From assembly GCA_018228685.1 (NCBI GenBank), contig CP073691.1, forward strand, positions 1 through 64,000: a DNA stretch of 64,000 bases. Direction: 5' to 3'. Below are positions 41,745 through 49,884 of this stretch, piece after piece. Made by a program: the position numbers and the translations under genes. Numbering within the stretch: position 1 is the first letter of the stretch; the number at the start of each line of letters is the position of its first letter. The stretch is from Clostridiaceae bacterium Marseille-Q4149. GTDB taxonomy: Bacteria > Bacillota > Clostridia > Oscillospirales > Oscillospiraceae. A model generated the notes under the pieces. That model searched no databases. It saw nothing but the letters and a program-made list of their open reading frames with translations, and was not told the origin of the DNA.

Positions 41745-42008
41745 ATGGAAAAGAAGAAAAATCAGGCCGTTTCCCCCACGCTGGAGGAGCTGCGGCAGGA
41801 GCTGCACCAGACCAACCAGGCTCTGCGCAACGCCTATGACAAGTTCAACTTTGTCACGGCCCCGGAGCTGGTGGAGGCCAGCATCTATGAGATCAACGCC
41901 CTGAAGGCCCGCAGCGACTATCTGCTGCGGTGCATCAAGGCCCAGCTGGGTCAGGAGCCCTGCGCGGCGGCAGCCGCCATGAAGGGAGGCACCGCGTGTC
42001 CGTCTTAG
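41745..42008 (+). CDS. yaaL: DUF2508 (YaaL-like) protein
   Basis: 87 residues from ATG 41745, after CAGGAGGGATCACC. LEELRQELHQTNQALRNAYD, FNFVTAPELVEASIYEINAL and ARSDYLLRCIK fit DUF2508, the small helical YaaL family. It overlaps bofA by 13 bases, the same pairing as yaaL-bofA in Bacillus. Function unknown; the coupling suggests a sporulation link. Confidence 0.82.
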   Translation: MEKKKNQAVSPTLEELRQELHQTNQALRNAYDKFNFVTAPELVEASIYEINALKARSDYLLRCIKAQLGQEPCAAAAAMKGGTACPS

Positions 42009-42253
42009 AAAAGCTCGCCCTGGGCGTGGGGGGACTGTTTATGCTGCTGGGGGTGCTGCGCCTGGCCAGAAGCCCCCTGAAGCTGGTCTTCCGGGTGGCG
42101 GGCAACGCGGCCCTGGGCTTCGGGGCCCTGTGGCTGCTGGGCCGCCTGGCCCCGGGGCTTCAGCTGGGGCTCAATCTGTTCAACGGACTGCTGATCGGCG
42201 TGCTGGGCCTGCCGGGCTTCGGCCTGCTGCTGCTTTTGCAGTGGGTGCTTTAG
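41996..42253 (+). CDS. bofA: BofA-family pro-SigK processing inhibitor
   Basis: 85 residues, GTG 41996 with GAAGGGAGGCACC upstream. Two hydrophobic segments and the conserved C-terminal half (LKLVFRVAGNAALGFGALWLLG, FNGLLIGVLGLPGFGLLLLLQWVL) match BofA, a membrane protein that restrains the SpoIVFB protease until engulfment is complete. The start lies inside yaaL. Its presence indicates a spore-former, or one descended from spore-formers. Confidence 0.82.
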   Translation: MSVLEKLALGVGGLFMLLGVLRLARSPLKLVFRVAGNAALGFGALWLLGRLAPGLQLGLNLFNGLLIGVLGLPGFGLLLLLQWVL

Positions 42254-42263
42254 GCTTTTCAAA

Positions 42264-42419
42264 AAAGGCTTGCAGTCTGCCGTGCGCATAATTTGTTCGC
42301 TGAAAGCGAACAAATTCCACACTTGCAGACTGAGAAGTGTTTTTTGCGACGTACACGCCGCCGCAAAAAACGGATTGCACTTTATTTGCCGCCTGCGGGC
42401 GGCAAACTCTGCGAGGCTT
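42264..42419 (+). repeat. Dispersed structured intergenic element, full copy 2
   Basis: Same order and length as the copy at 22026-22180. P1 here is AATTTGTTCGCT-GAA-AGCGAACAAATT (42290-42316), fully paired. P2 is TTTTTTGCG/CGCAAAAAA (42340-42370) with the 13-base loop ACGTACACGCCGC. P3 (TTTGCCGCC-TGCG-GGCGGCAAA) is identical. It begins about ten bases after the bofA stop and ends 43 bases before the stop of the convergent GH2 gene. Confidence 0.8.
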
Positions 42420-42462
42420 TTGCTACATAGGGGGAGTCCACGATTTTCGGCAATATATTGCG

Positions 42463-44202
42463 CTAAAAACGCAGTTTGCTGTTGATTTTCCGCATGCGGG
42501 CGGGGTCCATTTTGCACAGGCGGCGGTCGTAGGTCACCAGGCCGTTGACCTCGTCCTCCACGTCGGACAGCTGGGTATACACCGCCGCCGACAGGCCCTG
42601 GCTTTCGATCAGGGGCAGGACCTCCGTTTCATACAGGCGCTCCACCGCGTCCATCCAAGCTGCCGCATGTTCATACATGCGGTAGCCGAATTTTTTGTCC
42701 GAGGCCAGGTGTCCCGGGCATTGCAGGCTGTAGCCCCCGAATTCCGTCAGGGCCAGCACCCGCCGTCCGTCCCCCCGCAGGCGCACGGGGCGGTAGTACA
42801 CATGGCGGCTTTTCAGGTCGCCGCCGCCCTGGTCGTGCCAGCCGGAGGCGTGATCGATGGGCCGGGTGGGGTCCAGAGTCCGCAGCCGGTCTGTGACGGC
42901 CAGGGCATCGAACTGGCCCCAGCCCTCGTTGAAGGGCACCCACAGGCCCAGGCACACGCAGTTATACAGCAGGTCCACCGTGTCCTCCATGTCCCGCAGG
43001 AACTGCCGGCGTCCAGGCTCCCCGGCCCGGCCCAGCCGCCCGGAGGGGCGGTCCTTCAGGTGGACGCCCAGAAAGGGCAGCACCTGCATGGTCAGGGTCT
43101 GCCAGCGCTCAAAGCAGGACACCAGGTCCTGCCACACGATGATCCCCAGCCGGTCGCAGTGATAGTACCACCGCAGCGGCTCGATCTTGATGTGCTTGCG
43201 CAGCATATTGAAGCCCATGTCCCGGGCGGTCTGAATGTCCCAGACCATGGCCTCATCCGCCGGAGGGGTGTACAGCCCGTCGGACCAGTAGCCCTGGTCC
43301 AGCAGGCCCGACTGGAAGCAGGGTTGGTCGTTCAGGGCCAGCACCCGGCGGCCTTGATGCTCCATAACGGAGAATTTCCGCATACCGAAGTAGCTTTCCA
43401 CCCGGTCGCCGGAGGGCAGCGTCACCTCCAGATCGTACAGATACGGGTCCTCCGGGCTCCAGGGGCGGAAGTGCTCCGCCGGAATGGGGCACACGCCCAG
43501 GCCCTTTTCATCGGCCCAGCTGCGGGCGATGACCTGACCGCCGCACAGCACCGTGATCCGGGCTCCGGCGGGGTCATCGGCCCGGACGGCATAGCGCAGG
43601 GCTTTTTCGTCATAGTCCGGGGTCAGCCACAGGGAGTGAATGTAGTTTTCCGCCACGCTCTCCAGCCATACCGTCTGCCAGATGCCGCTCTGGGCGGTGT
43701 ACCAGATGCCGCCCCGGTTCCGGCGCTGCTTGCCGAAGGCGTGGACCCCGCCGTCGGGATCGTCGGTGACGGCCACGGTCAGGCGGTTCTCCCCGGGGAC
43801 CAGGGCGTCGGTGACGTCCAGGGTGAAGGGCAGATAGCCCCCCTCATGGCCCCCCACGGGGCGGTCGTTTACCAGCACCCGGCAGCACTGATCCACCGCG
43901 CCGAAGTGCAGCAGCACCCGGTCCCGGCGGAAGCCCTCCGGCAGGGTGAAGCGCCGCTCATACCACAGGGTCTCGCCGCTTTCCAGCCGGAAATCACAGC
44001 CGGACAGCAGACTCTCCGGCGAGAAGGGCACCAATATCTTTCCGCTGCGGCGGCGGGAATACTCGTCGCCGTCCTCCACGGTGTAGTCCCACAGGCCGTT
44101 GAGGCAGAGATAGCTGTCCCGCCGCAGCTGGGGCCGGGGATACTCCGGCAGCGGGCAGGTTTTGTCCGGATGCTCCCCCCAGGGGGTGTAAAGCGCCGTC
44201 AT
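42463..44202 (-). CDS. Glycoside hydrolase family 2 protein
   Basis: 579 residues. Beta-galactosidase/beta-glucuronidase fold: a jelly-roll domain (LNGLWDYTVEDGDEY, HFGAVDQCCRVLVNDRPVGGHEGGYLPF), an Ig-like middle domain and a TIM barrel. The acid/base Glu is in VPFNEGWGQ (about 424) and the nucleophile Glu in LTEFGG (about 486). No signal peptide, so it acts inside the cell, on sugars probably brought in by the adjacent MFS protein. It overlaps that gene by four bases. The exact sugar is not predictable. Confidence 0.88.
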   Translation of the reverse strand: MTALYTPWGEHPDKTCPLPEYPRPQLRRDSYLCLNGLWDYTVEDGDEYSRRRSGKILVPFSPESLLSGCDFRLESGETLWYERRFTLPEGFRRDRVLLHFGAVDQCCRVLVNDRPVGGHEGGYLPFTLDVTDALVPGENRLTVAVTDDPDGGVHAFGKQRRNRGGIWYTAQSGIWQTVWLESVAENYIHSLWLTPDYDEKALRYAVRADDPAGARITVLCGGQVIARSWADEKGLGVCPIPAEHFRPWSPEDPYLYDLEVTLPSGDRVESYFGMRKFSVMEHQGRRVLALNDQPCFQSGLLDQGYWSDGLYTPPADEAMVWDIQTARDMGFNMLRKHIKIEPLRWYYHCDRLGIIVWQDLVSCFERWQTLTMQVLPFLGVHLKDRPSGRLGRAGEPGRRQFLRDMEDTVDLLYNCVCLGLWVPFNEGWGQFDALAVTDRLRTLDPTRPIDHASGWHDQGGGDLKSRHVYYRPVRLRGDGRRVLALTEFGGYSLQCPGHLASDKKFGYRMYEHAAAWMDAVERLYETEVLPLIESQGLSAAVYTQLSDVEDEVNGLVTYDRRLCKMDPARMRKINSKLRF

Positions 44203-45458
44203 TTCGCAGCCTCCTTCCGCTTCAGCAGCGCCGCCGGGATTGCCAGCAGCACCAGGGCGGCGGCTGCCGCCAGGAAAATTTCCGCCGTGGGCACCTGTTT
44301 CACGGTGCCCAGGTCCTCATAGGTCATGCCGGTGCCCCGGATCACCGCCGCGCCGATATACGGCCCCGTGACCATGGGCAGCAGCACCTGGAACACGATG
44401 CGGATGCCCTGGAACAGGCCGGCCTTTCCCGCCGGGGTATAGTCCCGGATCAGGCCGCTGCAGCAGGCAGAGATCACCATGCCGCCGCCCAGCATCACGA
44501 TGCCCGCCGCCAGCACGAACCACTGGCTCCGGGCGAAGTACATCAGCACCAGCCCCGCAAAGCCCACGATCCCCGCCGGGATCAGACAGCGGAGCTTCCC
44601 CAGCCGGTCAATGGGCCGCCCGGCCAGCACCGACAGCACAGAGCTGACGATCAGCACCCCGGCCAGCAGGAACGTGTAGTCCGTGATGCCCAAAAACCGC
44701 TGGATATAAATAATGAGATACGGCATATACACCTGCTGGCTCATGCAGTATACCCCCAGAGCCGCCAGGGACAGATACAGCCGCGGGTTGTCCCGGACAA
44801 CGGCGGGACGGAAGCCGTACAGAATGTTGGCAAAACAGCTGCCCTGGCCCCGGGGCAGGTCCGGCTCCCGGATGAAGAAGCAGCCCAGCACGCCGCCCAG
44901 GCAGGTGATGCCGCCCACGATCAGGAAAAACAGCCGCCAGTTCCCGGCCTGGGTCAGGCCGTCCAGAGCGCCGAACACCACCAGCATGGCCACCAGCGGC
45001 ATAATGGCCAGCACCGTCTCCACCCGGCCCCGGTTTTCCGGCACGGTGACGTCCGTGACCCAGGCGTTGAAGGCGGCGTCGTTGGCGGTGGAGCCGAAGA
45101 AGGTCATGACGCAGTCCATCACCACCACCAGCACCGCGGCTCCGTGGGCCGCACCGGCCAGGGGGCTTCTTTTGATGAAGGCGAAGGCCCCGATGCTGAC
45201 GCCCCACAGCAGATAGCCGATGACGATCAGGGCCTTCCGCCGCCCCAGCCGGTCGCTGAGGGCCCCCATCACCAGGGTGGTGACGGTGGCGGTGACGGCG
45301 CTCCAGGCCACCATGGCCGCGATCATGGACGTGTCCCCGGAGATGGTGTTGTACAGGAACACGTTGAAATACATATTCTCGATGACCCAGGCGATCTGTC
45401 CGAACAGGCCGAAGGTCAGCAGGGCCGCCCAGGTGCGGCCTCCCAGTCTGGTTTTCAT
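44199..45458 (-). CDS. MFS transporter
   Basis: 419 residues, twelve hydrophobic segments. Signature between helices 2 and 3: GALSDRLGRRKALIVIGY (about 60-78). A Gly/Pro-rich second-half motif and the Arg-containing GRPIDRLGKLR near 250 support a major-facilitator fold. Operon position next to a GH2 enzyme suggests oligosaccharide or glycoside uptake. ATG 45458 follows CGAGGAGGAGCGG, overlapping the end of ttcA. Confidence 0.85.
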   Translation of the reverse strand: MKTRLGGRTWAALLTFGLFGQIAWVIENMYFNVFLYNTISGDTSMIAAMVAWSAVTATVTTLVMGALSDRLGRRKALIVIGYLLWGVSIGAFAFIKRSPLAGAAHGAAVLVVVMDCVMTFFGSTANDAAFNAWVTDVTVPENRGRVETVLAIMPLVAMLVVFGALDGLTQAGNWRLFFLIVGGITCLGGVLGCFFIREPDLPRGQGSCFANILYGFRPAVVRDNPRLYLSLAALGVYCMSQQVYMPYLIIYIQRFLGITDYTFLLAGVLIVSSVLSVLAGRPIDRLGKLRCLIPAGIVGFAGLVLMYFARSQWFVLAAGIVMLGGGMVISACCSGLIRDYTPAGKAGLFQGIRIVFQVLLPMVTGPYIGAAVIRGTGMTYEDLGTVKQVPTAEIFLAAAAALVLLAIPAALLKRKEAAK

Positions 45459-45459
45459 G

Positions 45460-46185
45460 TTACCGCTCCTCCTCGTGAAGATTCCAGCCGTACAGGGGGT
45501 AGCGCTGGAGGCTGCCGAACAGCTTCTGCTTGATATCCGGATACCGGCCCTCCAGCCCGGCGATGAGCTCCTTCACCTCCTGGCGGCGGCTGTGTCCGTT
45601 GGCGGGACAGGGGTTCTCCACCACCGGCAGCTCCAGCCGCCGGGCCACCCGGCGGATCTCCTCCTCCCGGCAGTACAGCAGGGGGCGGATCTGGGTGATG
45701 CCGGTGCGGTCCAGGTACGTCACCGGCTGGAAGCAGCCGATGCGCCCCTCGAACAGTAGGTTCATCAGCAGAGTCTCGATGGCGTCGTCATAGTGGTGGC
45801 CCAGGGCGATCTTCCGGATGCCCAGGTCCGTAAGTGCCGTGTTCAGGCTGCCCCGCCGCAGCTTGGCGCACAGGGAGCAGGGGTTTTTCTCCTTCCGCTG
45901 GTTGAACACGATGTCGTATACCGGCACCTGGATGCGGGTATAGGGCACCTCCAGCTGCCGGCACAGGTCCGCCACGGCGTCGAAGCTCATGCCGGGGGCG
46001 CCGGTCTCTAAGGTGATGGCGCGGACGGTGAAGGGAATGGGATAAAAGGCCCGCAGCCGGGCCAGAGCCGTCAGCGTCACCAGGCTGTCCTTGCCGCCGG
46101 ACACGCCCACGGCCACCACGTCTCCGGCGTCGATCATGTGATAATCCTCCACGCAGCGGCGCACCTGTCCCAAAATCTTCTGCAT
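45460..46185 (-). CDS. ttcA: tRNA 2-thiocytidine biosynthesis protein TtcA-like
   Basis: 241 residues from ATG 46185 (GGAGGGCTTTGTAT upstream); the 31-codon upstream extension lacks a ribosome site. PP-loop VSGGKDSLVTL at about 30-40. The central Cys pair CSLCAKLRRG (about 117) and NPCPANGHSRRQ hold an iron-sulfur cluster, and ALGHHYDDAIETLLMNL is diagnostic for the TtcA/TtuA group. It thiolates C32 of tRNA. First gene of a leftward operon with the MFS and GH2 genes, which seems a chance association. Confidence 0.85.
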   Translation of the reverse strand: MQKILGQVRRCVEDYHMIDAGDVVAVGVSGGKDSLVTLTALARLRAFYPIPFTVRAITLETGAPGMSFDAVADLCRQLEVPYTRIQVPVYDIVFNQRKEKNPCSLCAKLRRGSLNTALTDLGIRKIALGHHYDDAIETLLMNLLFEGRIGCFQPVTYLDRTGITQIRPLLYCREEEIRRVARRLELPVVENPCPANGHSRRQEVKELIAGLEGRYPDIKQKLFGSLQRYPLYGWNLHEEER

Positions 46186-46292
46186 ATACAAAGCCCTCCA
46201 AGGAAAAATGAAATTGCCATTTGAGAAAACGGGAGATATCGGGAGAAAACGAGAGGAAATGCCAGGTGTTGCTATCATAAATTAAAATGGTG

Positions 46293-46416
46293 TTGACAAT
46301 TTTCCCGGGATATGCTATAAATATCCTTGCGCGTTCGGCGCATTTCTCCCTCCCAATCATAGCAAGGGAGCCTGAAAAAGTAAAGCAATACATTCTATAA
46401 ATTGGAGGAAAACACC
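46293..46416 (+). promoter_or_regulatory. Promoter and leader of rplM-rpsI (L13 leader-like)
   Basis: TTGACA (46293-46298), 17-base spacer, TATAAA (46316-46321). The leader of about 90 bases has TGCGC-GTTCG-GCGCA and CTCCC/GGGAG stems before the ribosome site, resembling the L13 autoregulatory leader of Firmicutes. The RNA assignment is by position and rough shape only. Confidence 0.6.
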
Positions 46417-46842
46417 ATGTCCACTTATATGGCAAACAAGGCCACCATTGAGCGCAAGTGGTACGTCGTTGATGCCGCCGGCAAGCCCCTGGGCAAGACC
46501 GCCGTCATCGTGGCCGACCTGCTGCGCGGCAAGGGTAAAGTCACCTACACCCCCCACGCCGACTGCGGCGACAACGTCATCGTCATCAACGCCGCCAAGG
46601 CCACCCTGTCCGGCAACAAGATGGAGCAGAAGTATTACCGCACCCACTCCGGCTGGATCGGCGGTCTGAAGGAGACCAAGTATCGCCTGCTGATGCAGGA
46701 GAAGCCCGAGCTGGCCATGCGCGTGGCCGTCCGCGGTATGATGCCCCGCAACACCGTTACCAAGGATTCCCTGAAGCGCCTGCACATCTATGCCGGTGAG
46801 CAGCACATCCACGAGGCCCAGAAGCCCGAGCTGGTCAAGTAA
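46417..46842 (+). CDS. rplM: Ribosomal protein L13
   Basis: 141 residues. Starts [20 protein letters not shown] after TTGGAGGAAAACACC; the five-codon upstream extension overlaps that site. [28 protein letters not shown] and [24 protein letters not shown] are diagnostic. Full length. First gene of the usual rplM-rpsI pair. Confidence 0.97.
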   Translation: MSTYMANKATIERKWYVVDAAGKPLGKTAVIVADLLRGKGKVTYTPHADCGDNVIVINAAKATLSGNKMEQKYYRTHSGWIGGLKETKYRLLMQEKPELAMRVAVRGMMPRNTVTKDSLKRLHIYAGEQHIHEAQKPELVK

Positions 46843-46856
46843 GGAGGAAAAGAAAC

Positions 46857-47261
46857 ATGTATCAGTCCAAGAATCCCTATCTGTACGGCACCGGCCGCAG
46901 AAAGTCCTCCGTGGCCCGGGTGCACCTGTTCCCCAACGGCACCGGCTCCATCACCATCAACGGCCGCGACATCGACGATTACTTCGGCCTGGAGACCCTG
47001 AAGATGGTGGTCCGCCAGCCCCTGAACGCCACCGATACCCTGGGTAAGGTGGACATCGTTGCCACCGTGGAAGGCGGCGGCGTTTCCGGCCAGGCCGGCG
47101 CCCTGCGTCACGGCATCAGCCGCGCCCTGCTGCTGGTGAACCCCGAGTTCCGTCCCGTCCTGAAGAAGGCCGGTTTCCTGACCCGCGATCCTCGTATGAA
47201 GGAGCGTAAGAAGTACGGCCTCAAAGCCGCCCGTCGCGCACCTCAGTTCAGCAAGCGCTGA
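46857..47261 (+). CDS. rpsI: Ribosomal protein S9
   Basis: 134 residues. [21 protein letters not shown] at the start, [14 protein letters not shown] in the middle and the basic tail [17 protein letters not shown] reaching the decoding site. Thirteen bases after rplM, with AAGGAGGAAAAGAAAC before ATG. The conserved 3' end of rpsI is a recalled integration site of some Firmicutes conjugative elements; here the coding end is intact and foreign DNA begins soon after the terminator. Confidence 0.97.
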   Translation: MYQSKNPYLYGTGRRKSSVARVHLFPNGTGSITINGRDIDDYFGLETLKMVVRQPLNATDTLGKVDIVATVEGGGVSGQAGALRHGISRALLLVNPEFRPVLKKAGFLTRDPRMKERKKYGLKAARRAPQFSKR

Positions 47262-47292
47262 TTTCTGCCGATTTTACAACTTCAAAGCAATC

Positions 47293-47326
47293 AAAATCCC
47301 GGAAAACTCTCGTTTTCCGGGATTTT
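47293..47326 (+). terminator. Terminator of rplM-rpsI
   Basis: Perfect 15-base stem AAAATCCCGGAAAAC with a TCTC loop. Confidence 0.9.
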
Positions 47327-47619
47327 CCTATATCTGCAGCATTTGTTCTGTTTTCGGAAAATCTGATGGAATTTGACAAGGTTTGACGTGTTTTTTACAT
47401 GTTAACGATGGGCTAAATGCCGTTTTTGACCCCGAAACTGTTAACGGATGGGTTAATTTTCGGGCTGCTCATGTGGCCACTCGGAGCAGATCGCCTCTGC
47501 ATAGAAAATGAATACTGCGCCCCGCCTTTTCGGAAATAATGGCTTTGGCACGGTTTGAAACGGTTTGACCAAGCCGAATGAACTTTATCTTTTTTCGCAG
47601 GGCAAATGCCGCCGCAGAA
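47327..47619. other. Left end of the ICE: repeats, no gene
   Basis: Gene-free. Imperfect direct repeats GTTAACGATGGGCTAAAT (47401-47418) and GTTAACGGATGGGTTAAT (47440-47457); the second sits in a stem CCCGAAA/TTTCGGG (47431-47464). Related GGTTTGAC words occur near 47380 and twice near 47560. Candidates for integrase arm sites, iterons or an operator. Assignment is open. Confidence 0.45.
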
Positions 47620-47648
47620 TTGATAAACGGAACGCAATCTGTTATGCT
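47620..47648 (+). promoter_or_regulatory. Promoter of the first ICE gene
   Basis: TTGATA (47620-47625), 17-base spacer, TATGCT (47643-47648), 23 bases before the start codon. Confidence 0.6.
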
Positions 47649-47671
47649 GTCCGTGTAAGGAGGGATGACAC

Positions 47672-47842
47672 ATGAAACGAAAAACCTGTACCTTGTATCT
47701 CAGCTGCGAGGAATACGGTGTGATCCTCGACGCACTTATTCGCTTCAAAAACAAGCTCACCCGACAGGGGCGGTACACCGACATCGTAGATGAAGTTATC
47801 CTTGCCCTGCTGGATGCCAAGACGAAGCGAGTCTACATCTGA
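47672..47842 (+). CDS. Small ICE protein, 56 residues, unknown
   Basis: MKRKTCTLYLSCEEYGVILD begins a 56-residue protein ending LLDAKTKRVYI. AAGGAGGGATGACAC precedes ATG and a promoter precedes that, so expression is likely. The strand-helix-helix pattern (TLYLSCEEYGVILDALI) could be a ribbon-helix-helix type DNA binder; this is a guess from pattern. Terminated before parA. Confidence 0.65.
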   Translation: MKRKTCTLYLSCEEYGVILDALIRFKNKLTRQGRYTDIVDEVILALLDAKTKRVYI

Positions 47843-47859
47843 ATATCGTGTACATAAGG

Positions 47860-47895
47860 AAAGCCGTGTAGCTGTCAAAAGCCACACGGCTTTTT
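47860..47895 (+). terminator. Terminator of the small ICE gene
   Basis: AAAGCCGTGT/ACACGGCTTT stem with a 14-base loop and T-run. Confidence 0.85.
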
Positions 47896-47967
47896 CTATA
47901 CCCGGCATTACATAGCTGTCCGCCATCGCCGCAGACAGCTAAATTTACAGACAGGAGGAATCCCAAA

Positions 47968-48789
47968 GTGGCGAATTGTAAAGTGATCGCCGTCGCCAAT
48001 CAAAAGGGTGGCGTCGGCAAAAGCACCAGTGTCTACTGCATCGGTGCAGGGCTTGCCATGGATGGCAAAAGAGTTTTGCTTGTGGATGTTGACCCGCAGG
48101 GTGATCTCACCAAGATGCTCGGTCAGCGCAAGCCCCATGAGCTGACTCATACCCTGGCGGAGCAGATGAACGCTGTTGTGCAGCACAGCGCCGAGCCGGA
48201 GCACCCGGAAATTTTGCACCACCATGAGGGCTTTGATTTTGTCCCTGCCAACCGCAGCCTATCGGCGGTGGAGGTGGGGCTGGTCAATGTCATGAGCCGT
48301 GAAACCGTGCTCAAACGCTATCTGGACGGTATCAAGAAGAATTACGACTATGTGCTGCTGGATTGCCGCCCGTCGCTGGGTATGCTGGTCATCAATGCCC
48401 TGTCGGCTGCGGATCATGTACTCATCCCGGTGCAGGCGGACTATCTGGCAGCCGAGGACATGACGGAGCTTGTGGGCACGGTGCATAGCATCCGGCAGCA
48501 GATCAACCCCAAGCTGAAAATCGGCGGCGTATTCCTGACGATGGCCAATGACACGAACTTCCGCAAAGACATTGTGGCCGGGGTAAAAGAAAACTTCGGC
48601 AAGCACCTGCCCGTACTGGATGCCGTCATTCCCGCTACGGTGCGGCTGGCGGAGATCAGCACGGCAGACAAGAGTATCTTCCGGCATGAACCGCGCGGAC
48701 GGGCTGCCGCAGCCTACGGTGCGCTGGTAAAGGAGGTGGAACGCATTGGCGAAAAGCAACGCATCCGAGATGCTGACATCACTCGATAG
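47968..48789 (+). CDS. parA: ParA-family partition ATPase
   Basis: 273 residues, GTG start after ACAGGAGGAATCCC. Deviant Walker A QKGGVGKST (about 12-20) with the signature Lys, DVDPQGDLT (about 41-49), and YVLLDCRPSLGMLVINAL (about 128-145, Walker B; Cys replaces the usual Thr/Ala near it). Segregates the excised circular element, or stabilises it. Its end overlaps the parB start by 44 bases, so the pair is cotranslated. Confidence 0.92.
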   Translation: MANCKVIAVANQKGGVGKSTSVYCIGAGLAMDGKRVLLVDVDPQGDLTKMLGQRKPHELTHTLAEQMNAVVQHSAEPEHPEILHHHEGFDFVPANRSLSAVEVGLVNVMSRETVLKRYLDGIKKNYDYVLLDCRPSLGMLVINALSAADHVLIPVQADYLAAEDMTELVGTVHSIRQQINPKLKIGGVFLTMANDTNFRKDIVAGVKENFGKHLPVLDAVIPATVRLAEISTADKSIFRHEPRGRAAAAYGALVKEVERIGEKQRIRDADITR

Positions 48790-49681
48790 CCTGTTTACCA
48801 CGCAGGAGCAGCGGGACGAAGCCAAGCGCGACAGCGTGCAGGACATACCGATTTCCCAAATCAGCGATTTTCCTGAGCATCCCTTCAAGGTAAAGCAGGA
48901 CGAGGCCATGTTGGAAATGGCGGAGAGCGTGCGGCAGTATGGCGTCTTGGTGCCGGGGCTTGTGCGGCAGCTGGATGACGGCAGCTATCAGATGGTATCG
49001 GGGCACCGGCGCAAGATGGCCAGCGAACTGGCAGGACGGGACACGATTCCCTGCATTGTGCGCGACCTCACAGACGATGAAGCCGTTATTATCATGGTGG
49101 ACAGCAATCTCCAGCGCGAGCGCGTATTGCCGTCGGAAAAGGCTTTTGCGTACAAAATGAAGCTGGATGCCATGCGAAGGCAGGCGGGTAGACCGAGTAA
49201 AGAAAATGGTGTCCCACTGGGACACCATTTTCAGCAAGGAAAGTCAAGAGAGATTTTGGCAGACAATTCACCGGACAGTAATACACAAATCCAGCGCTAT
49301 ATCCGCCTCACCAACCTTATCCCGGAAATTCTGGACATGGTGGATGACGGTCGGATCGCCTTTCGCCCTGCGGTGGAGCTTTCTTACCTTACCGAACAGG
49401 AGCAGAGCGCGCTTTATGACACCATGGGACGCGAGGACTGCACGCCGTCGCTTGCACAGGCCATTAAGATGAAGGCGTTCAGCCGAGGCGGAAAGCTGAC
49501 CGATGCGGTGATCCGCTCCATCATGGAGGAGGAAAAGCCCAACCAGAAGGAACAATTTCGGATACCCAAGGAGCGTATCAGCAAATATTTCAAGCCGGGG
49601 ACGCCCGCACGGACTATGGAGGATACGATCATCAAGGCACTGGACTATTACAGAAAGCGGCAGCGGGAAATGGAACGCTGA
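48746..49681 (+). CDS. parB: ParB-family partition protein
   Basis: 311 residues, TTG start at 48746 set by AAAGGAGGTGG inside parA. N-terminal ParB fold: IPISQISDFPEHPFKV, GYQMVSGHRRKMASELAG-like box (SGHRRKMA, about 88-95) and DSNLQRERVLPSEKAFAYKMK. A linker (GRPSKENGVPLGHHFQQ, about 150-166) is encoded by a perfect palindrome. The HTH part (DSNTQIQRYIRLTNLIPEIL) and a C-terminal region of about 60 residues follow. Centromere-binding partner of ParA. Confidence 0.92.
   Translation: MAKSNASEMLTSLDSLFTTQEQRDEAKRDSVQDIPISQISDFPEHPFKVKQDEAMLEMAESVRQYGVLVPGLVRQLDDGSYQMVSGHRRKMASELAGRDTIPCIVRDLTDDEAVIIMVDSNLQRERVLPSEKAFAYKMKLDAMRRQAGRPSKENGVPLGHHFQQGKSREILADNSPDSNTQIQRYIRLTNLIPEILDMVDDGRIAFRPAVELSYLTEQEQSALYDTMGREDCTPSLAQAIKMKAFSRGGKLTDAVIRSIMEEEKPNQKEQFRIPKERISKYFKPGTPARTMEDTIIKALDYYRKRQREMER
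49203..49231. repeat. 29-bp perfect palindrome inside parB
   Basis: AAAATGGTGTCCCA, one base, then its exact complement. It encodes the interdomain linker of ParB. Possibly a ParB or regulator binding site. Confidence 0.6.
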
Positions 49682-49828
49682 ATCTTCCGCCCAGGGGAAA
49701 GTCTGCCCATCGGACAGGCTGTGTGCCAGGGCCGGTTTTTCCGCTCCCCCCTCTCCACACCTCACCCCCTTCCTACCGGCTGTACCGGCTGAAAAAGAGA
49801 TTATCTCACAAGTCCATATCGTACAGAA

Positions 49829-49860
49829 AGCAGCATCCTTTTCCGGATGGTGCTTTTTAT
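49829..49860 (+). terminator. Terminator after parAB
   Basis: AGCAGCATCC pairs with GGATGGTGCT (one mismatch) around TTTTCC, followed by TTTTATTTTTA. Confidence 0.75.
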
Positions 49861-49884
49861 TTTTACTCTTAGGAGGTCTAACAA

